A stretch of DNA of 64,000 nucleotides, from assembly GCA_914767715.1 (NCBI GenBank), contig OU612068.1:1426001-1490000 (forward strand), written 5' to 3'. Below the pieces are notes generated by a model, which searched no databases, was not told the DNA's origin, and worked only from the letters and a program-made list of their open reading frames with translations. A program made the position numbers and the translations under genes. This document shows positions 10,300 to 21,560 of this stretch, piece by piece (the first letter of the stretch is position 1; the number at the start of each line of letters is the position of its first letter). The stretch is from Membranipora membranacea (lineage: Eukaryota > Bryozoa > Gymnolaemata > Cheilostomatida > Membraniporidae).

Positions 10300-11400
10300 T
10301 TGCCATGAACCTAGCATCTCGTACATGTTATGCATATATAGGTGGAAGTTGTCTTCTCAGAAGTGACGATTCGCTCACTAAATTTTATGCTTGATTTATG
10401 CTTTCTCCTAATTGGTTGCCAATGCACCTGGGAAAATTTCAATTTCTCACTTGAACCAAACTGCCGCTGTAATGATCGACCAACCAAAAAATCTGCCCAA
10501 AACCCTTCAAAGCCGAGAGGCGGATATATCGTACTGTGGAGGAATTTTGGTGTATATTCTGATTGTTGATGTTTGTCATTGGCAAATGTGTACATACCAG
10601 CATAATTACAAATAACATGACTCAAAATGCTTAATAGGACACAAGAAAATACCCGAAGGGTCAGCGAGTAGAATGATGTCACAATAGATATGAAAGTAAA
10701 CTTATTCTCTAAAACCCCATCATAATAAGAACATATAAATTGTACTGCAGCCAGCTTTTAGTGAACAGTACATGCTAAGTCAACTCTGTCAGATGAACTG
10801 CCAAAATTATCAGGCCATAAATAATCCATAGCCGAGTAAATTTGCATAGATAGGTGGAAGTTCTCTTCTCAGAAGTGACGATTCTCTCAAAAAATTTTGA
10901 AGAAAATTTGTGCTTTCTTCATCTTTGCATGGGCTGCCAGTGCACCTGGGATAATTTTCGATTTCGCAGTCAAGCTCTCACACTTAACCAAATTTTTGGC
11001 ACTGTAATGATCGACCAACCAAATGATCTGCCCAAAACCCTGCAAAGCCAAGCCAAGCCTTGATGGTGCACGTGAGGTGGTTATATTGTGCTGTGAAGAA
11101 ATTTTGGCCAGATATTTTTGTTGGTAATGTTTGTTATTGGCAAATGTGTTATTGATGCTTTATGAGACACTTAGGTAACTACAAAAGACTCAATGGGTCA
11201 GCAAGTAGAATGATCTCACAATAAGTGTAGTTCTGAACTGATTTGCTTAAATAAGAATAAGAATAAATAATCTGTATTGTAGCCAAGTTTGAGTGAACAT
11301 TACACGCTAAGTTAACTCTGTCAGATGAACCAGGGAGAATGAATTAACTGCCAAAATTATCAGGCCATAAATAATCCATAGCCACAAAAATTCCTTATAC
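10300..11400. repeat. Two diverged copies of a noncoding repeat of about 400-500 bp
   Basis: Blocks starting near 10342 and 10854 share TAGGTGGAAGTT.TCTTCTCAG, TGATCGACCAACCAAA and GGCAAATGTGT. A second shared block (CTCTGTCAGATGAAC, ATTATCAGGCCATA) occurs near 10785 and 11320. Unit B has one copy of the first block (35975-36340); about 690 bp including the other is absent there. No coding potential or family recognised. Confidence 0.55.
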
Positions 11401-12688
11401 ATATGGGTGTATTATATTAAACTTTGATCTGCCTATCAATTTAGTGGGTATGACATTAAATAAGACCATCCATAAATGGAGATGGGATTAAATTTTTGTT
11501 AAAGTTGGTGGCGTGGATTTTTCGTTACTCAATAATTTTTAAAAATGAAACTATAACATAGAATAGAAATAAATAATGAACATATCACACCAGAAAGTCA
11601 CCAGAAATCCACCAGTAAGTCACCAGAAAGCAACCAGGAACTTTTTAATTCTCTTACAAGGCATTAGACCTGGTGATGTGGGATACTCCGGACACTCAGG
11701 CACACATCAGTGATGTCTTACTGCCTTACTGCCATACTTTTGAGATGTATTGGCCCTACATGATACGGATGGTCCTACAGATGAGGTTAGCACCATTAAT
11801 AATATATAACGTAAATACCCCTGAGAGCCAACAGAGTCACTAGCGCTACAAGATCAGGAGAGACCGTATGCTACTTATATAGCTCTCAGGAAACGTGAGC
11901 TGCAAATTTCAAATCATTTTATGTGAATAAATAACTAGGCACTTCTGTGAGATTATTCTAAGCAGACAATACCTCATAATCAGAATATTTAGCTGATATC
12001 CCAAACACTGTGAATTGTAAATTTGCTTCAAAAATGCATACATAAATAATTTGTAGGTATATATTTTATTTGTTTTTCAGGAGTTTTGTATGAAATTTGG
12101 AATGTTTAAGTTATGTTTGTGAATCGAATCTTCTTTTTTTATATTCACAAGACACCCAGACTTTTGCCCCTCGCCCTCAGGCCCTCTGGCCCTCCGGCGA
12201 GGGAAATATTTCGGCCCTACGGCGAGGCCATATTTCATTTGGCAGACAATACCATCCTTGACAGATTAACATGCAAAATTGTTTGCTTGCTCGCTATCGC
12301 TGATCATTGGTCTCTTTTTTGATCATTCAGATCTTTTTTTTTATTTTCTTTATATCATAGATATTTTATGGTTGTTAAGCTGATAGACAGCTGTTTTGGA
12401 CAGATAGTATTGTAATAATGGTATAGGCAACAGATGCACAAAAACACAGACAAAACATAGTAAACTTTGATGCTCATGACATCAACATTAAAAAAAAAAC
12501 ACAGTAAATTGATTATAAGCAGCAAGCAAACAATTAAATTAGGACTCTATGCTTGTATAATAGCAAATATATATCTATATATATATAGATATATATATAC
12601 ATATATGTCTATTAGCTATACAACACCACCCGTGTTTTGACCGTAAAATTTAAATGCACTGAACAGTGAACAAGCTGTGGAATCATTC
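11400..12688. other. Intergenic sequence with a GC-rich hairpin block
   Basis: AT-rich and almost identical to 36530-37780. The exception is 12160-12235, a GC-rich block with CCCTCGCC and GGCGAGGG arms and repeated GGCCCT.CGGCGAGG words. It may be a mobile-element remnant. An AT-rich simple repeat (TATATA and TATC words) is at 12566-12607. No gene is seen. Confidence 0.45.
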
Positions 12689-14063
12689 TTAGATCACGTA
12701 GTTGTTCATCCAAAATGCAATACCATTGGCTAATTTATCCGCAAACGCTCTTCTCGTACTCCCAACAGTCCTCACACTATAGTGGGCCTCGACCTGTAGA
12801 CCGCTCATATCGGATCCAGTGTATCTATAAGCACAATCAATATAAGTTAACGAGATAGAGATCAGGAATAAGGTAACTCACACAGCCTTGAGTTAGAGAA
12901 AATCAGCAGATTTTAGTTATAGCAGTTGTGCTCTCAGAATAAAAGATAAACCACGCCTTCTTATTATTGAAAACTGTAGAATTGAGGAGTTGTCACGGCT
13001 TTCCTCTAACGTTTATTTGCATGCTGAATATTTTCAAACTATAAGCACCTTTTGGTGTTGTAACCTCCAGAGTAGTACTTTCCTCCATTAGGGCTCATGT
13101 TGGTTGGGGACGGTACTGAGTCATAGCCAGCATTCTGAAGAAATGCCCCTATTGAGTTATTGCCTCGCACTAAATCTTCGAGGGACACTCCAGTATTGAG
13201 GTGGACTCGCTCTAACGATGAGATTGGAGCCATGCTGTCTGGTAGGACTGCATTATTATCCAGTTTGTACTTCGACAGTAAATATCCCATCATGTGCCAA
13301 CCTTCCGACGAACTCTAGAAATGTTAGAACAGTAATGATCTGTTTGTATTCTCAGTACCATGTATATGTACCAGTATGAGCGGTCAGCATTGTAAAATGT
13401 TAGCCAGTATCTGAATCATCAGTGCTGGCTAACCTGTACCCGGTATAAAAAACCGCCCAAAATGGGTATTGTGTAAAACATTAATTATTATGTATATACA
13501 CTGTTTTATTTGATGTTTTTTACAACCTGCCAAAGAAATCACCGCAAAATCTGGGTGGGGAGAAAAAATGATAACGTTTTGTGTTTGGATAATTATGAGT
13601 CTCAATAATCCCTTTAGTAATGAAAGGTCACTTATATCATGATTGTTTGCCTACATGGTCAACATTACATATTCATGTACAGTGTGGGGATACTCGATAC
13701 AACAGGCTGATATATTATAATCTGGTACGTCCCAGTAGTTTTAAAACTGGATGAGACCACAGTATCTAGATAAATAGTAGCTGAATCGACAAAAGTGCAC
13801 TTTTTTAAAATATAATTTTACTGTCCAGTTGCAACACCAGAAAACAATCTGAAACTCATTATAAAAGTTTATTTTTGGCCAAGAAGCATGGATCAAACAC
13901 CCATTATGCTTTTTGGAGCCCTCAAATTTCTGGCAATTAAACTTTGGCGGTACTTATGAGATCAGTATCTCGTGGCTAGCGCAGGAGGTTGTCCTTGAGG
14001 AGCTTAGGAGCAGTATTGGCTTTGACGTCATAGTTTGATATCTGATGGACACATGGAGTTATT

Positions 14064-14200
14064 TTGCCATGGTTAGAACATTATGATGAGCGTCTTGCAG
14101 CATTAAATTTAACAGAACTAAGTGTTAATCTGGACATATGCTGCCTAAAGTATGTCAATAATGTGAGAAAGAACACCAGCCATCCACATCACCATCACCT
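14064..14200 (+). mobile_element. Possible non-LTR retrotransposon 3'-coding remnant (unit A)
   Basis: A plus-strand frame inside beta intron 3 reads PWLEHYDERLAALNLTEL, then DICCLKYVNN. This resembles the C-terminal region of LINE reverse transcriptases, which often has a YeeRL..L.L..L pattern followed by D...YK. It is short and unaccompanied by other domains. A near-identical copy is in B (39150-39260). Confidence 0.35.
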
Positions 14201-16272
14201 ACATCACCTAGCAACAAATGACAGGCACCATCATAAAACCACGACCCTCCCTAAATCCAATACTGCTCTTTGCAGAAAAAGCCTTTTTTATAAATACTCA
14301 TAAATACGTCAACGCCTTCTTATTGCTTCTTTTGTTTTTTGTTTTCACATGGTCTTATTTGCTTCATGCATTGATCGGTGGTTAATAAAAGTTCATAATA
14401 TATGGAGAGTGCCTAATCAGTACTCAAACATTATTTACATCATAATTTGTTTGGTCGCCAAATACACTTTTATAGATTACATCACACAACTGCCGTCTCA
14501 AAATAGGTCGGCAAACACCAAAAACATGTATATTCATAAATACGAAACATCAAGTTCACTACCACCTAACCAAACCTATCTACATTCATTGTTTCATACA
14601 TATTCAACAGTATGCTGTAATTTTTGTTTCCAAGAACAACTGTATAAGAACAATATAAAAACATCAGGTGTTAAGCACCCCCAACCCATTTTACATCTTA
14701 ACATTATGAAATTCCAATTATGGAGGTGTGAAACAAACAGTACTAATGTTTGAAGGATCTAAACTTGTCTTACCTGTCCGTGTACATCAATGTAGAAAGC
14801 TTCTCTGGTCCCACCTGCCGTTGCGCTATTACTGGCCGTATTCGCAAACTGATGAAACTCATACCAGCTCGCATTGACACCAGGAAGTCCGAAGGTAGCC
14901 TGATGCCATTCTCGATTACAGTCTAACTTAGACCGATGTACCAAACATCTCACCACATGAGGTCGGGCTGTAAAAGTATAACAGTCATGTATATATTAGT
15001 ATCATCTGGTATGGTAGAGAAGCAAGGAACCCGATAAAAAAACTATTCATGAAATGTCACGTTTGAACTTCATTTATATACAGGGATACAACATACAGTA
15101 GCGCGCATACCACAGCACAACGCACAGGTCTTCATCTAAAAAACAGTCAAGCGCTGTTTCGAGGCCTTCTATAGTACAACCACCTCATAGCCAGCCCAAT
15201 CAGCATAGAGCCATGAAGCATCTCATTCTCTTTCTGCCCTCAGTGCATATTGTCAGTTTTGGTAATTTGATATAATCGGTGTGTTTATGCTGTTGCGCAA
15301 CCAGGTAGGCTGCCAACTCTTCACTATCACTGCATCAATGTTCGCCCCATCACTCTCATGCTTTTATTCTAAGCCAATCCAGCGCAGGGAGGTTTGCTTT
15401 CCATCAACTCATCAGTGCAAAGTCGCTATCATCAAGGCACCCGCCCCTCGTTCCACTACAAATTCACCACATTAAGCATCTCACATCATCAGGAAATTGA
15501 GACTAAATCTAATATTCAGCAGAATGAAAACTATGTATGCAAATTTTCTGTACGCAAAATAATAGTAGAATAATCAAAATAATACGACTATAGCAACTTT
15601 AAAAGTAGCTCAAAGACATGCTTTAGTTGCAATATTGTTAGGCCTCCTTGTCGTCAAGATAATATTATCCAACAAGATCACTCAAGCTGTCTAGATCAAC
15701 ACTCACCTCCGAGTTTGGCCTCTAGTTTATCAGCTAACTCTGCGGCCAGGAGATGTGTTTTCCAGTCAGCGACGGTTGAAGCTCTACATTTGGAGGTATT
15801 TATAGGAGAGCAAGTCATGTCGTAGGTACAAGTATCGGTGGTAGCATCGTAGCATCCCGCTGATCTCCTGTTTGGTAAGCTATCCTTCACATAACCTCCG
15901 TGTGGAGCAGTTATTACTATTCTACTGGCGGCTGAATAAAATAACAACATTTAAGATTGATCAGTAATGGAGAGCTGGTTTCTTTTCCATTTTCTTTCTT
16001 TCCATGGGGTATGCTACCTGATAGTGATAAATTTTCCCTTATTCATAATGAAACAACATGAAAACCAGCGATTTATTTACGACTACTACTGACGCAGAGG
16101 TGTTGTGAAAAGGATGTATGATACTACCATAAGTACATTAGTTGAAGCCTCAAGTTAAGAACAGTATGTCTTTCAAAGTGATGTACATGTGTCTTAAAAA
16201 GTGTCCGAGAACTGAGGAAATTTCAAGTATTCAAGCAGTCACAATTGATCGGTTACTTACCATCCCCGACTT

Positions 16273-16593
16273 CAGGGGCGTATATTCTAAAAAATTTCAC
16301 TCACTGACTTTTCAGAGATTTTTGCATATCGGTAGCAAAATAGAGCAAGCAGAGAGGTATTTCAATAGCTCACTGAGCTTTTGGGTACTTTCAGAAAACA
16401 ACTCAATAGCAGTAGAAGATTACGGTAAAAATGCTCCAGTTATAAAGCACCCATTTGAAAAAAAAACTGACCTTGATGGGATTCGAACCCACAACAATCT
16501 CTTTACAGTGATTATAAGGCAGACGCTCTACACACTGAGCTATTCAGCCACTCACGGAAATCCGTGGGCCGTGAGGGGAAATATACGCCACTG
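16273..16593 (-). mobile_element. Non-autonomous hAT-like element (MITE) carrying a tRNA-like segment
   Basis: The element is 321 bp with imperfect 14-bp terminal inverted repeats: CAGGGGCGTATATT at the left, CAGTGGCGTATATT at the right read inward (13 of 14 match). An 8-bp target duplication CCCGACTT flanks it (16265-16272 and 16594-16601). Unit B has the empty site with one copy (41397-41404). CAG-starting inverted repeats with 8-bp duplications are typical of the hAT superfamily. No transposase is encoded. It sits in beta exon 1. Confidence 0.9.
16471..16549 (-). other. tRNA-like segment inside the hAT-like element
   Basis: The minus strand contains an A-box-like TAGCTCAGTGT (16532-16542) and a B-box-like GGTTCGAATCC (16479-16489), correctly ordered and spaced as in tRNA genes or SINE heads. 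The anticodon stem does not pair well, so it is not called as a functional tRNA. It could be a captured tRNA or SINE head with RNA polymerase III promoter boxes. Confidence 0.65.
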
Positions 16594-16760
16594 CCCGACT
16601 TGATAGTCCACATAGTTGTTGCTTCCATATTGAGTGGTGAACTGATAACTTGAAGCAAATAAGGAACACAGCACAACAACTCCTGCCAAAATATACCTCT
16701 GCATGTTTGTCTCTGTCTGTTAGTGGCTTCCTCTTCAAATGCAAACTGCGGTTTGATCCC

Positions 16761-16801
16761 TCTATTATATAGCAGCAGCCAATCTCTGCTATGATTGGCT
16801 G
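16761..16801 (-). promoter_or_regulatory. beta promoter, unit A: TATA box and inverted CCAAT pair
   Basis: On the minus strand a CTATATAATAG box (16761-16771) lies about 60 bp upstream of the beta ATG. Just upstream, CAGCCAATC (16776-16784) and GATTGGCTG (16793-16801) form a perfect 9-bp inverted repeat with two CCAAT boxes facing opposite ways. Unit B keeps the arrangement with one mismatch (41564-41605). Confidence 0.6.
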
Positions 16802-18581
16802 TTTAAAACCTACACAGAGTGTCAAGTGTGTTGACGTAATGCTACACAAACCAATAAAACCCATTTAGAGATAATCTCAGGGTTGACACAAACTTATCAG
16901 AGCACAGTGATTTATCTAGTGGTTAAGTGGAAGGTTTTATTCTGTTTTGAAATTCAGAATAATCTGCATTAATACTTAATCCTAAAGATGTGGCTATGGA
17001 GGGTAGACTAGTATGTGATAATCTAATCTGATACCACAGAGCTGTAACTAGCCATTTTAAAAAAACAATTAGAGACATGATCTGCTTTCTGATAAATATT
17101 AAAAAATAATCCACACTGTAATTTATTTATATAATTTTTTTCTGATCAGCAAATCCATTTCCATCTAGGTTTGATCCAAAGGAATAGACAAGTAGTTTTC
17201 TTCTTGTGGTGGGTTTATTCTGAGCTTGGATAGTCACCTTTTAATTTAAAACGAAAGTGTTTAATGTCTGTGTGTCCTGCAGAGGTGATTGTATTATCTC
17301 CGCTCAAACATATGATAATCAGGATGATGTATCAACCAGAAAATGGGGATTGAGCCCATATCGCCCTTTTCAACTTTCCTCTGAGCCACAGCAATAATGT
17401 TTGTGGAAGGGAGGAAGAATTGGTGAGCTGTGTTATTTACCCAGAATGCAACTCTCAGCAACATAAATACATAGGTTAGAAGAGTATACAGAGGTCATCT
17501 GTTACAAATGTGTGCTAAAATAACAAAACCAACAGCAACTTAAATTCAATAGATGGAATGAGGCTACATTATATGATGATTAAATATAGTGTGAGTTTAG
17601 TTTAGATGTGCTGTCAGGGGACAGATAATTTGAATAATTGTGTGTATGTATGTATTTGTATCGATTTTCATGATGAAATGGGTTGTTTTTCTGAGTGCTC
17701 CGTTATAAAATGAAGATATAAAAAATCTTACTAAAATTGACTAAGAATACGTATAATATAAGCTACGAAAAAAATAAAGTTTAGCAGTCTTGCACAGTTT
17801 GCTCTAAAACACAATTTTCTGGCATTTACTCTATACTTTGGCACACGATATCTACAAGATGGCAGTTTATCACAGAGTCTAGTCCACTGCATTATACAGC
17901 AAATATTTTTGTACAGATCTTCGCGTAACTTTTAAGCAGTGGAGCAAATAGCAATATAAAATTATCACATGGTGACACGAATCCCAATAGAACTATTAGG
18001 ACAAGCCTAATGAAGTTTGCCATGACTTTGAATCGCTGAATAGCATTATCACATGAGTCAGAACGAGTATTGGTTAAAAGAGTGTTGGCCTGAAAACTGA
18101 GAAATAAAAGTGCCTTAAGTACAAGGCTGTTAAGTTGCTCTCGATGAGCATGTGAATCAGGTATATTATTAATATCAGCAGTTCGTCTGACAATTAAATA
18201 GCTGGTGTTATGTGGCCCCAATGAACTCATGGGTGGCCCACTCTATATTCTGCTAGTACATCAAAAAGCAGGGGTTGGGGCCAATATATCTGATTTTTGC
18301 TTCGAAATCCCGAAGACAAGAAGTTTGATGTATCTAAGAGCCCATCTGTACCATATGGTTTGAATATAATATATGGATTGTCCAACACATTATCAGACCA
18401 TACTATCAAAATAAAGTTGGCCGCCATGGAATTTACAGTATTATTGAGGCTTCAAGCTTTTACATCATCAATGATGTAAAAGGATTGTTGAGCACGACGC
18501 CAAGAAGCTAAGCTGCTCAACAAAAGTTCTCTCTGAAATTTCTATAAAAGTATTGCTAACTAAATCCCTAAACGTAAGCGT
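16802..18581. other. Intergenic sequence, no gene supported
   Basis: The stretch is noncoding on inspection. Minus-strand open frames at 17892-18427 are not preserved in unit B, where small indels break them. A perfect 10-bp-arm inverted repeat (TTTTACATCA / TGATGTAAAA, 18458-18481) is conserved in B. About 1.15 kb present in B at 42165-43320 is absent near 17305. Confidence 0.5.
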
Positions 18582-18911
18582 ATGAAGTCCACACAGAACT
18601 CAAATGTTAGCAGCGAGTCATCCTGTAGCCTACATGAAATGGAAGAGGGATCTGGAACCACAACTCTGCCGTATGAGCCGGAAAGGATTAAAGCAATTCA
18701 GAAAAAACTTGACAGCTCGGACAGAAAGGAGTCAGTGATTGTAATCAAAGGCTCGGTGAGTAATCAACAAGTTGTTATCAGTCTTGATTCTGCTAGATGT
18801 GAAATTTCAAAGGATGTTCTGCCAACACAAGAAAGACACCTTCGGGGGTCATCTTCAAGGAAGAAGGAAGGTTCAGATGAAGGCTGCAATGTCGAAGGTT
18901 GTACCCCTTGA
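18582..18911 (+). CDS. Hypothetical 109-aa protein, unit A
   Basis: An ATG-to-stop frame of 109 codons is kept at the same length in unit B (44583-44912). It is hydrophilic and Ser/Glu/Lys-rich (CSLHEMEEGSGTTTLP, SSDRKESVI, SNQQVVISLDSA) with no signal peptide or recognised domain. A and B differ at about 18 of 109 residues, far more than other exons in these units, with few silent changes. It could be a real fast-evolving gene, an exon of the collagen/MAM-like gene downstream, or chance. Confidence 0.4.
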   Translation: MKSTQNSNVSSESSCSLHEMEEGSGTTTLPYEPERIKAIQKKLDSSDRKESVIVIKGSVSNQQVVISLDSARCEISKDVLPTQERHLRGSSSRKKEGSDEGCNVEGCTP

Positions 18912-19483
18912 TACAGAGGAAGAGACTCTCGAGCTGGATATTAATCATCACTATCCATGTACAGTGTACACAAGGCTTTTCAATCATGGAAAAAAGCTCA
19001 AGATATTTAGATTTTGAGAGTGTAGTTATGCATTTTGTAATCAAAATTACAAAACTCTGCTGAAATTGACATCTGAATGTAGATTTATCCGCTTTCATGA
19101 CATGAGGGCTAACTCCCATAGTTTGTCAGTTTATTCTCCACATTGAAAGTGGTGCTGTTCTATATTTCATTTTCAATGGGAATATGTGACAATTTGAATG
19201 GTTAACTACACGTCAAACTTGTAAAATTTCTTTAACTTGTCAGTCTAAAACCACTCATTCATTCCATTTCCTAGACCTTTATCAATATTATCAAGGTCAA
19301 AAATGTTGCAATGGGCGATTTCTACAACAGGGAGAAACTGCAGAATAGCACTTGATTATTCAACGTGCTTACAGCTGCTGTAAGTGCCTTTTTGTGGTAT
19401 TTCACTATCCAACTTTTATTCTGATCATGTTCGACAATGCCACCTACAGGAGCCGTCTCAGCACATAGACCACCATTAGATGA

Positions 19484-20113
<630 letters not shown>

Positions 20114-20523
20114 TGAATGAAGCTGAATGATGTTGCGTACCAACGGAGCCCAATTCCATACTAGTACAAGGAGCTCTAAGTACAGTACAGGACTGACCTC
20201 TGATCATTCCCGCTCAGGTATAGAAATTACGCTTTATTAGACTTTTCTGTTAAAATATTCACACGATAACATGCTGATTGTTGCTTTCATGATAACAACA
20301 ATATTGTGGAAATCCTAAGCTAACTCTTATTAGTGGGGTTGAGCTAAGTATTTCCAGCAGTGCCCGGTTAAATTCAAATAGGATTTTATTGGTTTTGTGT
20401 TCCTGGTAATGACTCATAAAGAATTTTCTTCAACAAATGTCTTCTTCAGGAGATATGGTCGATCAATGGTAAGATTCAATTGGTGTAGCTCAGCAATCAG
20501 CTTTGTACTCGCTTCCGATGCAG

Positions 20524-20753
20524 CAACATTGCAAAATGATTTTTAAACCTTCAGATGGAAAACAACATATCTTTCTTGAACCCTCAACTGGCATTTTGTT
20601 GACAGGGGATCAAGGCTACCTACCAGTGGAGACAAGCCTTTATTCTGCTTCCTCGTGATGGCGTCAAACTTACCATAAACGCTGTTAGAGGCTCACAATC
20701 ATACTATGGTATCGCACTGGATGATAAGCAGCTATCAATGGACCACTGCCATG
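20524..20753 (+). pseudogene. MAM-like exon, unit A copy, frameshifted
   Basis: After an AG acceptor the frame reads QHCKMIFKPSDGKQHI, then TGDQGYLPVETSLYS, and stops at SASS*. An 11-bp insertion relative to unit B lies at about 20645-20656. Beyond it the conserved end (NAVRGSQSYYGIALDD.QL) continues in another frame, up to the donor at 20753. MAM domains are extracellular adhesion modules; the VRG and ALDD words near the C-terminus support the assignment. Confidence 0.6.
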
Positions 20754-21560
20754 GTAAGTAGGCTGCTAAATCAACTGAGTCTTTTTATATGTTGTTTATA
20801 AATAGTATCAGACTTAGGGAACCAAAGGGACCTAGAATTTGTTGGGTGATCATGGGGTAATCTCAGAGTTTATCTCCCCTGCAGAAAGTGAAAACAGAAG
20901 AGCAGTGGATATATAATATAATTGGTACAAGGGATGTGCAACAAAAAAAGAGTATGGCGTATAATACTAAATAACTTGAGATTTGATTTGATTTCTAAGC
21001 TCTCCGCCTCCACTTCAGACTTGGAGCTTATGATTGAGAGGCAACTTCAAAATAAATTCTTTCTTTAAATTACGGAGAATTAGTCAGCATTTTGAGAACC
21101 TACCTATGATATATGGTGACACTGCACTTGTAATTTCTGCTCTAAATATTTAGTTGCTCTATCATGAGAACAAAACGGGGATTTCATCTTAATGAGAATT
21201 CAGCAATCTATGTAATGAAGTTGGATAGAGGTAACCAATCTCCTTGTTATTCACAAACATCTAGACGTGTTATGTAATTTCTATAGGACTTTAATTTTTC
21301 CAGTTCTTTTTCAGAACCTGATAAAATAAAGTTGCACCTAATTATCAAATAACTTTTGCTCTTCACCAACAGCCCTAGAAATCATGCGATTCCGGCTGCA
21401 GCGGTCTGCAAGAGCATGCAAGACCGTTCATATCAACTTCACCTTAATGTATGTTTTGCCTCATATGCCATTTATGACATTTTATGGCCCCGCCATAGTA
21501 AAGTATCCTGCATCGATAACCCAGATACTGTTGACGGTATCACAGCGAGCCTGCACCAGG
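20754..21560. other. Intronic or intergenic sequence, nothing recognised (unit B)
   Basis: Near-identical to 38-769. It retains the roughly 80 bp missing from A (around 21074-21150). That block is also present in unit C near 47383, so A has a deletion. Confidence 0.45.

Larger units (their letters stand above)
12689..16704 (-). pseudogene. 'beta': secreted N-formylglutamate amidohydrolase-like gene, unit A, exon 1 interrupted by a transposon
   Basis: Exons on the minus strand: 1 (16704 to 16602, resuming at 16272-16261 beyond an insertion), 2 (15931-15707), 3 (14967-14774), 4 (13314-13049), 5 (12824-12689). The signal peptide is MQRYILAGVVVLCSLFASS. Family motifs are ITAPHGG (exon 2), YIDVHGQ (exon 3), PSPTNMSPNGGKYYSGGYNT (exon 4, a GGY-T loop) and LQVEAHYSVR (exon 5). 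Exons 2-5 are intact and match unit B in length and phase. Exon 1 is split by a 321-bp hAT-like element plus an 8-bp target duplication. Translation enters the element and stops after about 10 codons, and the 329-bp addition also shifts frame. Unless the element is spliced out, this copy makes no enzyme. Confidence 0.85.

Noticed and set aside
16471-16549. A functional tRNA gene
   Set aside because: The polymerase III boxes are good but the anticodon stem does not pair and it lies inside a transposon.
17892-18427. Two adjoining minus-strand frames suggesting a gene
   Set aside because: They overlap in different frames with no splice signal found, and indels in unit B shorten them.
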